Positions 1 to 6,623 of a stretch of DNA of 7,014 bases are shown here, piece by piece. How positions within the stretch are numbered: the first letter of the stretch is position 1; each line of letters begins with the position of its first letter. The position numbers and the translations under genes are program-made. Origin of the DNA: Opitutus sp. GAS368 (GTDB taxonomy: Bacteria > Verrucomicrobiota > Verrucomicrobiae > Opitutales > UBA953); the NCBI GenBank assembly GCA_943332745.1, contig CALQQQ010000058.1:1-7014 (forward strand). The letters run 5' to 3'. The notes under the pieces are model-generated. The model did not search any database and had not been told where the DNA came from. It saw nothing but the letters and a program-made list of their open reading frames with translations.

Positions 1-2
1 AA

Positions 3-917
3 CTGCGCGGCCTTTTCACCCTCAGCGATATCGAGCGCATCTCCGAAGAATCTCGTGCCCACGTCCGCCCGACCCGCGATGCCGATTTCCGTCTCCGCGT
101 CGGCGTCGCCATCTCCGTACCCCGCACGGCGGACGGCGAAATCGACCGCGCCCGCTTGCTCGCGCACGTCAGCGCCCTAATCGCCGAAGGCGCGGACGCG
201 CTCGCGATCTCCACCGCTCACGGCCACACCAAGGGCGTCGGCGACGCGCTGCGCCTGCTGCGCAAGGCCCACAAGGACATCACCCTCATCGCCGGCAACG
301 TCACCAGCGGCGAAGGCGTCGAATTCCTCGCCGCGGCCGGCGCGGACACCGTCAAGATCGGCCAGGGCCCCGGCTCGATCTGCACCACCCGCATCGTCGC
401 CGGCGTCGGCATCCCGCAGCTCACCGCGCTTTACGTCGCTTCCCGCGCCGCCGCCAAGAAGGGCGTGCGTATCCTCGCCGACGGCGGCATCACGAAGAGC
501 GGCGATATCGTCAAGGCGCTCACGCTCGCCGACGCGGTCATCCTCGGCGGCCTCCTCGCCGGCAGCCGCGAAGCGCCAGGCAAGCTGATGGAGATCAACG
601 GCAAGACTTATAAGGAATACCGCGGCATGGGTTCGCATGAAGCCATGCGCAAGGGCTCGGCCGCCCGTTACGGACACTCGGCCAGCGGCAAGTTCAGCAA
701 GGTCGCGGCGGAAGGCATCGAAGCGCTCAAGGAAGTCTCCGGCACGGTCGATCAGGTGCTCGGCACCCTCGCCGGCGGCGTCCAGAGCGGCCTCGGCTAC
801 CTCGGCGCAGCGAACCTCGCGGAGCACCGCAAGCGCGCCCGCTACATCCGCGTCACGCCCGCCGGTCAGCGCGAAGCCGCTCCGCACGACGTGATCGAAA
901 TCAAGGCGGGCTCCTGA
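3..917 (+). CDS. guaB: IMP dehydrogenase, C-terminal part (5' end outside window)
   Basis: IMP dehydrogenase oxidises IMP to XMP with NAD+ in the cytosol, the committed step of GMP synthesis. The frame is open from base 3, giving 304 residues; with a usual family length near 490, about 185 residues are missing. The visible part begins at the end of the CBS region ([13 protein letters not shown]) and re-enters the TIM barrel. The catalytic loop GPGSICTTR carries the nucleophile Cys at bases 381-383. Next come the IMP-binding [11 protein letters not shown] segment, YRGMGS, the flap Arg-Tyr in AARYGHS, and the C-terminal [12 protein letters not shown] segment. Two positions look atypical: the Asp before the SSHGHS-type motif is Ser here (ISTAHGHT, codon 210-212), and the usual GIGPGSIC reads GQGPGSIC. 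The phosphate-loop motif is LGGLLAG rather than the commoner GSLLAG. GMP reductase is the alternative, but the flap and C-terminus fit IMP dehydrogenase better. The next gene starts 7 nt downstream. Confidence 0.92.
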   Translation: MRGLFTLSDIERISEESRAHVRPTRDADFRLRVGVAISVPRTADGEIDRARLLAHVSALIAEGADALAISTAHGHTKGVGDALRLLRKAHKDITLIAGNVTSGEGVEFLAAAGADTVKIGQGPGSICTTRIVAGVGIPQLTALYVASRAAAKKGVRILADGGITKSGDIVKALTLADAVILGGLLAGSREAPGKLMEINGKTYKEYRGMGSHEAMRKGSAARYGHSASGKFSKVAAEGIEALKEVSGTVDQVLGTLAGGVQSGLGYLGAANLAEHRKRARYIRVTPAGQREAAPHDVIEIKAGS

Positions 918-924
918 TCAGCCC

Positions 925-1797
925 ATGGCCGCTTTCTTCCGAGGTCTGCTCCTTTTCCTTTTCGGCGCGCTGGTCGGCGCCGGCGGCATCCTGTTCTTCA
1001 CGCCGACCTTCAACGTCGTCGTCAGCCGGAATCCGGGCTCCCTGAAGCCCGTCGAGTTCGCCCCGGTCGTCGCCCCGGTGACAGCGGTCGCCAAGGCTCC
1101 CGCTCCGACTCCCGCCCCGGTGGTCGCCCCCGTCAAGCTGGCGGTCGCCGAAGCGGCTAAGCCGGCTCCCGCCGTCGCTTCCACCGAGCCCTCGCTCGAC
1201 TTCAAATCCATCTCCGAGCACCTGATCCTTTGGCCGAATTCAGTGACGGTGACGACTGCGACCACGGCGGCCGTCTTCGTCGACGGCAAGAAGGCGCAAG
1301 ACCTTGCGCTCGAAGCCGGCACAGTGCTGCAGCTCTCGAAAGTCCTCGCCGATGGTTCGCTCGAGGTGCGCGCCAAAGGCGCGAAGTTCGAGATCAAGAG
1401 CGCCCAGACGGATTTCAGCGCCGAGCTCGGCAAGCGCGTCGCCGAACTGGTCGCCAAGGGAACGAAGGTCGACTCGTCCTTCGTGACATCGTCCACCGCC
1501 GCCGTGGCTCCCGTCGTCACCCCGGTCGCTCCCGCGCCCGCGCCCGCACCCAGCGTCACCCCGGTCGCCGTCGTGGACGTCAAGCCGAAGGGCCCGCTCA
1601 CGCTCGCCCAGAAGGTGGATGTCCTTTTCGGAGTGAAGCCCGAAGTCCCCGTCACCCCCGCCGTCGCCCCGGCCTTGGTGACGCCGACTCCGGTCGCTCC
1701 GCCAGCTGCCGCGGTCGTGCCGGCGCCCTCGGCCGAGCCGAAGGCTGCCGAGAAGGGCAAAGATCTCGATCGCAAGATCAACAATCTCTTCAAGTGA
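925..1797 (+). CDS. Membrane-anchored Pro/Ala/Val-rich protein of unknown function
   Basis: I do not recognise this 290-residue protein. Residues 7-25 form one hydrophobic, Gly-rich segment preceded by Arg6, consistent with an uncleaved N-terminal anchor and the rest outside the cytoplasm. Residues about 41-88 are a Pro/Ala/Val linker. Residues about 90-178 look folded, with beta-like stretches (SVTVTTATTAAVFVDGKK, GTVLQLSKVLADGSLEVRA) and then a helix; a small SH3-like barrel is possible but only a guess. A second Pro/Ala linker follows, containing a 14-nt direct repeat (1516-1529 and 1555-1568). A short motif occurs twice: LAQKVDVLF at 227-235 and LDRKINNLF at 281-289, the latter one residue from the C-terminus. 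The ATG at 925 is chosen because it directly precedes the anchor; no good Shine-Dalgarno is visible. The gene lies 7 nt after guaB and 7 nt before xth, suggesting cotranscription without showing function. The antisense strand is also open over most of its length, but the anchor and motif layout favour this strand. Confidence 0.8.
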   Translation: MAAFFRGLLLFLFGALVGAGGILFFTPTFNVVVSRNPGSLKPVEFAPVVAPVTAVAKAPAPTPAPVVAPVKLAVAEAAKPAPAVASTEPSLDFKSISEHLILWPNSVTVTTATTAAVFVDGKKAQDLALEAGTVLQLSKVLADGSLEVRAKGAKFEIKSAQTDFSAELGKRVAELVAKGTKVDSSFVTSSTAAVAPVVTPVAPAPAPAPSVTPVAVVDVKPKGPLTLAQKVDVLFGVKPEVPVTPAVAPALVTPTPVAPPAAAVVPAPSAEPKAAEKGKDLDRKINNLFK

Positions 1798-1804
1798 TCC
1801 GTCC

Positions 1805-2572
1805 GTGAGTCACGCGAAGATCTATTCTTGGAACGTCAACGGTGTTCGCTCAGCCCTCGGCAAGGGGCTTGCCGATTTCATCGCGTCCGCTGACCCGGAT
1901 GTGCTCTGCCTGCAGGAGACGAAGTGTGAGACCGCCGTCGCTTCCACGCTCGGCCTGGCTTACCCGTACCAGTGCTGGCATGAAGCCGAGAAGAAGGGTT
2001 ACTCCGGCACCGCGGTGCTTTCGAAGACCGCGCCGCTTTCCGTCGCCACCGATTTTCCGGGCGACCATCCCGCCGAAGGCCGCGTGGTCACCGCGGAGTT
2101 CAAGGGCGTCTTCGTGGTCAGCGCCTACGTCCCGAATTCCCAGCGCGAACTCGAGCGCCTCGACTACCGGCTGCAGTGGGACGCCGATTTCCGCAAATAC
2201 CTCGCCCGCCTTGCCAAGCAGAAGCCGGTCGTGGTCTGCGGCGATCTCAACGTCGCGCACGCCGAGATCGACCTCGCCAATCCTTCCACAAACCCCCGCA
2301 ACGCGGGCTTCACCGACGAAGAGCGAGAATCCTTTAGCCAGCTCCTTTCGCAACACGGCTTCACGGACACCTTCCGAGCGCAGCACCCTGAATTAGCGCA
2401 GCGCTACAGTTGGTGGTCCTACCGCCCTGGTATCCGCGCTCGTAATATCGGCTGGCGTCTAGATTACTGCCTGACGTCCGACGGCCTGAAGTATTCGCAG
2501 CCCGACATCCACGACAAGGTCACCGGCTCGGATCACTGTCCGGTTTCCGTGCGCGTTCAGGCCGAGCTCTGA
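1805..2572 (+). CDS. xth: Exodeoxyribonuclease III / AP endonuclease
   Basis: This is a Mg2+-dependent nuclease of the ExoIII/APE1 family. It cleaves DNA 5' of abasic sites in base excision repair, and many members also have 3'-5' exonuclease or 3'-phosphatase activity. The 255-residue length is normal for the family. Expected active-site motifs are all present: WNVNG (Asn10), LQETK (metal ligand Glu38), YSGTAVLSK, AYVPNS (Tyr108), GDLNVAH (Asp147 and Asn149), the YSWWSYRPG segment at 201-209, WRLDYCL (Asp220) and GSDHCPV (Asp243-His244). The YSWW to WRLDY region resembles the ExoA-type branch. Translation most likely starts at the GTG at 1805, since family homology begins within five residues of it; no clear Shine-Dalgarno precedes it. 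The gene sits 7 nt behind the anchored protein, probably on the guaB transcript. Its last 16 nt overlap the end of the opposing POT gene, leaving no room for a terminator between them. Confidence 0.95.
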   Translation: MSHAKIYSWNVNGVRSALGKGLADFIASADPDVLCLQETKCETAVASTLGLAYPYQCWHEAEKKGYSGTAVLSKTAPLSVATDFPGDHPAEGRVVTAEFKGVFVVSAYVPNSQRELERLDYRLQWDADFRKYLARLAKQKPVVVCGDLNVAHAEIDLANPSTNPRNAGFTDEERESFSQLLSQHGFTDTFRAQHPELAQRYSWWSYRPGIRARNIGWRLDYCLTSDGLKYSQPDIHDKVTGSDHCPVSVRVQAEL

Positions 2573-4089
2573 CCTGCCGTAGACTGTTCGCCGGTCAGTC
2601 GGCGCACCCACGGTACGAGTACGAGTAGCAGAACGGTCATGCCGCCCACGAGCAGCGCCTGTTGCCAGAAGAAGTGCGCGAGGGCCTGCGGGTCCTTGGC
2701 GTTGAACTCTGCCGCGATCGACCCAGCCAGCTTGTTGCCGAGCGCGGTGCCGAGGAACCAGATGCCCATGACGAGTCCAGTCAGTTTCACGGGCGCGAGC
2801 TTGGTCATCGCGCTCAGGCCCACGGGACTCAGGCAGAGTTCGCCGATTGTTTGGAGGAAGTAGACGCCGATCAGCCACCAGGGGCTCACCTTGCCCGCGG
2901 CGGTAAGCTGTGCGGCGGGAACAAGGAGTGCAAACGATAGCCCGAGGAACACGAGGCCCCAGACGAACTTCATCGGAATCGAAGGTTGGCGTTCCCGCAG
3001 GCTCACCCAGAGCCAGGCAAACAGCGGGGCAAGCACCAGGATGAAGAGCGAGTTCACCGACTGAAACCAAGACGATGGAAAATCGAAACCAAGCAGTTTA
3101 TTAAGCGTCAGTTCGTCGGCGAAGAGCGTGAGCGACGAGCCAGCTTGTTCGAAGACGGCCCAGAACAGGATGGCGCAGACGAAGAACACGAGAATCGCCG
3201 CGATGCGTTTGCTGTCCTGGTCCCGGCGCACGACACCGAACCAGATTACGCCCACGAACGGTAATGCAAAGACGACGGGGTTAATCCAGGCGAAGTAGTC
3301 AGAAGCAATCATCACGCCGAGCAACGCGGCGGTGCCGAGCGCGACCAGCGCGAGCTTACCCCACGGCTTCGGCGCAGTCGCTTCAGGAGGATGACCGATG
3401 TGCGAGAGCCAGTGCCAGTGGCGCAGATACACGATCATGCCGAAGGTCATGCCTATGCCCGCGGCCGCAAAGCCCCAGTGCCAGCTATGCGTCGAATCGA
3501 GTCCCCAGCCGGTGAGCAGGGCTTTAAACTGTTCGCCTTGCGCGAGCCACCCAACGACCAACGGCGCGGCGAACGCGCCGAGGTTGATGCCCATGTAGAA
3601 GAGCGAGAAGCCGGCGTCGCGTCGCGTGTCGCCATGCGAGTAGAGTCCGCCGACGAGTGTGCTGATGCTCGGCTTGAGCAGTCCAGTGCCGAGCGCGACG
3701 AGGATGAGTCCGGCGTAGAACGTGGGCGTGGAATTGAACGCCAGGGCGTAGTGGCCGGCGGTAATGATGAGCCCGCCGATCAGGACCGCCCGGCGCGCCC
3801 CGATGAAGTTGTCCGCGAGGAAGCCGCCCAGGATGCAGACCATGTAGCTGGCCATGGTGTAATTGCCGTAGATTTGCGTGGCCAAACCCTGATCCATTCC
3901 CATCCCGCCCATCGCGAGGGGCGCGATCATGAACAGCAGGAGGATGGCCCGCATGCCGTAGTAGGAAAACCGTTCCCACATCTCGGCGTAGAAGAGCATG
4001 CTGAGCCCCCGTGGGTGCCCGGCGATGCCCCCATGGTCGCGCTCGGTGTGCTTGGCCGGCGATTCGACGTCTGGGGTCAGTTCGTGCAT
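2557..4089 (-). CDS. Proton-dependent oligopeptide transporter (POT/PTR2 family)
   Basis: This inner-membrane major-facilitator transporter couples uptake of di- and tripeptides to the proton gradient. The 510-residue length and about 14 hydrophobic segments fit bacterial POT proteins. The hallmark proton-coupling motif ExxERFxYYG is at residues 36-45 (EMWERFSYYG). PTR2 signature 1 is at about 88-106 (GGFLADNFIGARRAVLIGG) and signature 2 at about 161-171 (FSLFYMGINLG). The conserved helix-4 lysine is in GLLKPSIS (Lys140), helix 7 has FWAVFEQ (Glu314), and helix 10 has GELCLSPVGLS (Glu417). The ATG at 4089 leaves a plausible cytosolic N-terminus before the family's HPRGL-FxxEMWERF block. No Shine-Dalgarno precedes it, and a TATAAC hexamer lies only 8 nt upstream, so the mRNA may be nearly leaderless. 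Substrate range cannot be read from sequence; some family members carry other substrates. It diverges from the iron operon and converges on xth. Confidence 0.95.
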   Translation of the reverse strand: MHELTPDVESPAKHTERDHGGIAGHPRGLSMLFYAEMWERFSYYGMRAILLLFMIAPLAMGGMGMDQGLATQIYGNYTMASYMVCILGGFLADNFIGARRAVLIGGLIITAGHYALAFNSTPTFYAGLILVALGTGLLKPSISTLVGGLYSHGDTRRDAGFSLFYMGINLGAFAAPLVVGWLAQGEQFKALLTGWGLDSTHSWHWGFAAAGIGMTFGMIVYLRHWHWLSHIGHPPEATAPKPWGKLALVALGTAALLGVMIASDYFAWINPVVFALPFVGVIWFGVVRRDQDSKRIAAILVFFVCAILFWAVFEQAGSSLTLFADELTLNKLLGFDFPSSWFQSVNSLFILVLAPLFAWLWVSLRERQPSIPMKFVWGLVFLGLSFALLVPAAQLTAAGKVSPWWLIGVYFLQTIGELCLSPVGLSAMTKLAPVKLTGLVMGIWFLGTALGNKLAGSIAAEFNAKDPQALAHFFWQQALLVGGMTVLLLVLVPWVRRLTGEQSTAGQSSA

Positions 4090-4093
4090 CGGA

Positions 4094-4132
4094 GGGGGTT
4101 ATAAGCGGGGGAACGGGGGAGGGGGAGTCGGG
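4094..4132 (+). other. G-run cluster with G-quadruplex potential
   Basis: Four runs of five G lie at 4094-4098, 4107-4111, 4115-4119 and 4121-4125, followed by GGG at 4130-4132. The last four runs have loops of 3, 1 and 4 nt, meeting the usual G3+N1-7 rule. The G-rich strand is the template strand of the POT gene, and its candidate -10 hexamer lies in the 8-nt gap between the first two runs. Folding and any regulatory role are inferred, not shown. Confidence 0.6.
4098..4103 (-). promoter_or_regulatory. Candidate -10 element for the POT transporter gene
   Basis: Read on the minus strand this is TATAAC, five of six matches to TATAAT. It ends 8 nt before the ATG at 4089, so transcription would start at or within a few bases of the start codon. 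No convincing -35 lies at the usual spacing because that stretch is C-rich on this strand. The call rests on the hexamer and its position only. Confidence 0.35.
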
Positions 4133-4163
4133 AATGCAATCCGAGTCAGCCGGCGGGTCGGCG

Positions 4164-4191
4164 TTGACAAAGGGGGTCCAAGGCCTAGTTT
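4164..4191 (+). promoter_or_regulatory. Candidate sigma-70-type promoter of the feo operon
   Basis: A perfect -35 hexamer TTGACA is at 4164-4169. After a 16-nt spacer there is a weak -10, TAGTTT, at 4186-4191, which keeps the important second A and final T. Transcription would start near 4198, about 15 nt before the feoA start codon, giving a very short leader. The Fur-like palindrome begins at the last base of the -10 and covers the predicted start point, the usual arrangement for steric repression. Confidence 0.55.
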
Positions 4192-4207
4192 TGAGACTCA
4201 TTCTCAA
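4191..4207 (+). promoter_or_regulatory. Fur-box-like operator upstream of feoA
   Basis: The sequence TTGAGACTCATTCTCAA is an inverted repeat of two 8-nt halves around a central C, with 7 of 8 positions symmetric. Against the 7-1-7 Fur model TGATAATnATTATCA it matches 11 of 14 defined positions. It overlaps the probable transcription start and ends 5 nt before the feoA GTG. Fur bound to Fe(II) would block transcription in iron-replete cells. The position in front of an iron-uptake operon strongly supports the call; the binding protein itself is not in the window. Confidence 0.75.
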
Positions 4208-4212
4208 TTAGA

Positions 4213-4473
4213 GTGACTCCGCTTTCCCAACTTCTGCCCGGCCAATTCGGCAAGCTCGCCTCGCTCAATCCCGAGCGCGGGGTGGATCAGCGTCTCATGG
4301 CGCTTGGCCTGCTCCCGGGCATGGTCCTGAAGCTCATCCGTAAGGCACCCCTCGGCGACCCGCTCGCCATCGAGTTCGGTGGCCAAGTCGTCAGCCTCCG
4401 CCTCGCCGAAGCCGAGAACCTGATCGTTGACGTCTCCGCCGACTGTCCCATCCAGCGACCGCGCCAGCCATGA
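4213..4473 (+). CDS. feoA: Ferrous iron transport protein A
   Basis: FeoA is a small cytosolic SH3-like protein needed for full activity of the FeoB iron channel, probably through contact with it. The 86 residues match the family: TPLSQLLPGQFGKL at the start, RLMALGLLPG at 27-36, the APLGDPLAIEFGG core at 45-57, and a final LRLAEAENLIV strand. Residues after about 74 form a short Pro/Arg-containing tail. GTG at 4213 is chosen because the family's opening motif follows immediately and the Fur-like site ends 5 nt before it, leaving no room for a longer protein from the same promoter. No Shine-Dalgarno is visible and the leader is predicted to be only about 15 nt. The stop overlaps the feoB start in an ATGA, indicating translational coupling. 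Confidence 0.93.
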   Translation: MTPLSQLLPGQFGKLASLNPERGVDQRLMALGLLPGMVLKLIRKAPLGDPLAIEFGGQVVSLRLAEAENLIVDVSADCPIQRPRQP

Positions 4474-6623
4474 GCACTCCCGAACCAGGCCTGCTGGTCG
4501 CACTCGTCGGTAACCCTAACACCGGCAAGTCGACGCTCTTCAATGCCCTCACGGGCCTGCGTCAGCGCGTCGGTAATTACCCGGGCGTCACCGTCGCCCG
4601 CAAGTCCGGCACGTGCGACCTCGGCGACGGCCAGAAGGTCGAGCTCGTCGACCTCCCCGGACTCTACTCACTCGCCGCCGCTTCTCCCGACGAGCAGGTC
4701 GTCATCGACGCGCTGTCGGGCAACATCGCCGGCGATCGCCGGCCCGACGCGGTGGTGCTGGTCGTCGATTCCACGAACCTGCTCCGCAACCTCTTCCTCG
4801 CCTCGCAGGTGGCCGAGCTCGGTCGTCCGGTAGTCATCGTCCTCAACCAGGCCGATGTCGCCAAGGAACAAGGCCTGCGCATCGACACTGAACTGCTCTC
4901 CCGACGCCTCGGCGGAGTCCCCGTCGTGCTGTCGTCCGCTTGGAAGGGCGAAGGTATCCTCGATGTGCGTCGCGCCATCGCGCGCGCAGTGGCCCAGCAG
5001 ACGCCGATGAAGCGCGTCGCTTGGCCGACCAACATTGCCGCCGCCCTGATCGATGTCGCGACGGCCGCCGCTGCTGACACGGGTAAGCAGATTTCGGAAG
5101 CCGAAGCGCAGCGACTGCTCTTCGATACGAATCCGTCAACCGCCGACCGCTTGGGCTGGACCCTCGCTCAGCGGGACAAGACCTTGCGCTCCGCTCGCGA
5201 CCGCGTCCGCAATTCCGGCTACAACCCGATGGCCGCTGAGCCGCTCGTGCACTATGCGCACCTACGCATCGTCCTCGAAGGCGTGGTGACCGAAGGCGCA
5301 GGGAAGGCCGGACGGAGTGCCGCCGTTGACCGTCTGCTGCTCCACCGCTTCCTCGGACCCGTTCTGTTCCTGGGTATCATGCTCGGCTTCTTTGGCTCCG
5401 TCTTCTGGCTGGCGAAGTTCCCCATGGAGTGGATTCAGTTTGGCGTCGATGCCTTGAAGGGCGTCGTCGCGCCGCAGCTCGAAGCCTACCCGATGCTCCA
5501 AAGCCTGCTGGCGGACGGTATTATCGGCGGTGTCGGGGCATTTCTTGTCTTCCTGCCGCAGATTCTGATCCTCTTTCTTTTCATCGGTATCCTCGAAGAT
5601 AGCGGCTACATGGCGCGCGCTGCGTTTATCATGGACCGCCTCTTCAGCTGGTGCGGCCTCAATGGGAAGAGCTTCGTCCCGCTGCTCTCGGGTTTTGCCT
5701 GCGCGATTCCGAGCCTCCTTTCCACGCGAACAATCGAAGACCCGAAGGCCCGTCTCGCGACGGCCTTCGTGGTGCCGTTCATGAGCTGTTCGGCCCGCTT
5801 CCCAATCTACGCACTGATGTGCGCGGCCTTCATCGGCCCGCTCTACGGCCCGGGCTGGCAATCCATCGTCATGATCGGCATGCACTGCGTCGGGTTGTTC
5901 TTCGCTGTCCCGACCGCCTTCGTGCTTACCCGCCTCGTGCTCAAGGTGAAGCCACAGCCGTTCGTCCTCGAGCTCCCTCGCTACCAGATGCCGAAGCCGC
6001 GCGATGTTGTCTGGCGCATGTGGCAGAACGCCGCCGAGTTCGTCTCCAAGGCCGGCACGGTCATCTTCGCCATCACGATCATCGTGTGGGCGCTTTCCTA
6101 TTTTCCGCGCGACGCGTCCGTCGCTGAGCGCATCAAGGCGGCCAACCCGGCGGCTTCCGAAGAAGTCGTCAAAGCCAAGCTTCAGGCGGCCTACGTCGAA
6201 CAGTCCTACATGGGGCGCTTCGGTAAGGCGGTGCAGCCAATTTTTGACCCGCTCGGCTTCGATTGGAAAATTACGGTCGGCGTGCTCGCAAGCTTCCCAG
6301 CTCGCGAGGTCATCGTCTCGACGCTCGGCGTCACCTACTCCGTCGGCGAAGGGGCCAAGGCCGACAGCCAGCATCTCCGTAAGGCGATGCAGGACGCCAA
6401 GTGGTCCGAGGGCCCGCGCGCCGGCACGCCCATCTTCTCCCTCGCCGCCGTGCTCGCGCTGATGGTCTTCTTCGCCCTCTGTTCGCAGTGCGGTCCGACC
6501 ATCGCCACACTCGCCCAAGAGACCGGTGGCTGGAAGTGGGCCGCGGGTTCCTTTGTCTACATGACGGCGCTCGCCTGGCTCGCCGGGACGGCCGTCTATC
6601 AGGTCGTCATCCGCCTCTCATGA
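4470..6623 (+). CDS. feoB: Ferrous iron transporter FeoB
   Basis: FeoB is the inner-membrane Fe(II) uptake protein with a cytosolic N-terminal GTPase. The 717 residues are a normal length. The G domain shows G1 GNPNTGKST at 14-22, G2 Thr41 in GNYPGVTV, G3 DLPG at 61-64, G4 NQAD at 126-129, and a G5-like SSAWKG from 155. A helical GDI-type domain follows to about 280, then the membrane domain from about 290. Its two Gate regions contain GFACAIP (Cys411) and PFMSCSARFP (Cys440), matching the conserved cysteines near E. coli Cys403 and Cys432. The last helices carry a CSQC pair (Cys671 and Cys674) before ETGGWKW. Residues about 547-590 form a polar, Lys/Glu-rich loop. The start overlaps the feoA stop (ATGA at 4470-4473), and the stop overlaps the next small gene in the same way, so the three are probably translated together. 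Confidence 0.97.
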   Translation: MSTPEPGLLVALVGNPNTGKSTLFNALTGLRQRVGNYPGVTVARKSGTCDLGDGQKVELVDLPGLYSLAAASPDEQVVIDALSGNIAGDRRPDAVVLVVDSTNLLRNLFLASQVAELGRPVVIVLNQADVAKEQGLRIDTELLSRRLGGVPVVLSSAWKGEGILDVRRAIARAVAQQTPMKRVAWPTNIAAALIDVATAAAADTGKQISEAEAQRLLFDTNPSTADRLGWTLAQRDKTLRSARDRVRNSGYNPMAAEPLVHYAHLRIVLEGVVTEGAGKAGRSAAVDRLLLHRFLGPVLFLGIMLGFFGSVFWLAKFPMEWIQFGVDALKGVVAPQLEAYPMLQSLLADGIIGGVGAFLVFLPQILILFLFIGILEDSGYMARAAFIMDRLFSWCGLNGKSFVPLLSGFACAIPSLLSTRTIEDPKARLATAFVVPFMSCSARFPIYALMCAAFIGPLYGPGWQSIVMIGMHCVGLFFAVPTAFVLTRLVLKVKPQPFVLELPRYQMPKPRDVVWRMWQNAAEFVSKAGTVIFAITIIVWALSYFPRDASVAERIKAANPAASEEVVKAKLQAAYVEQSYMGRFGKAVQPIFDPLGFDWKITVGVLASFPAREVIVSTLGVTYSVGEGAKADSQHLRKAMQDAKWSEGPRAGTPIFSLAAVLALMVFFALCSQCGPTIATLAQETGGWKWAAGSFVYMTALAWLAGTAVYQVVIRLS

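Noticed and set aside
1516..1568. 14-nt direct repeat (1516-1529 and 1555-1568) in the second linker of the anchored protein
   Set aside because: It is explained by repeated Val/Thr/Pro/Ala codons in a low-complexity linker. It is noted in that gene's entry and not treated as a separate element.
918..1793. Long minus-strand open frame (291 codons) opposite the anchored protein
   Set aside because: It mirrors the sense gene almost exactly, as happens in GC-rich Ala/Pro/Val-coding DNA. Its product is Thr/Ala/Gly-rich with no recognisable start region or domain.
3391..4104. Plus-strand open frame of 237 codons opposite the POT gene
   Set aside because: It is antisense to highly conserved POT motifs and its charged, low-complexity product looks like a codon-bias shadow.
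4728..4743. Perfect 16-nt palindrome containing GCGATCGC, inside feoB
   Set aside because: It resembles the HIP1 word of cyanobacteria, but it is a single copy within coding sequence for a G-domain loop and is expected at some rate in GC-rich DNA.
5262..6518. Minus-strand open frame of 418 codons inside feoB
   Set aside because: The product is His/Arg/Glu/Asp-rich low-complexity sequence, and the + strand encodes an unmistakable FeoB with all expected motifs.
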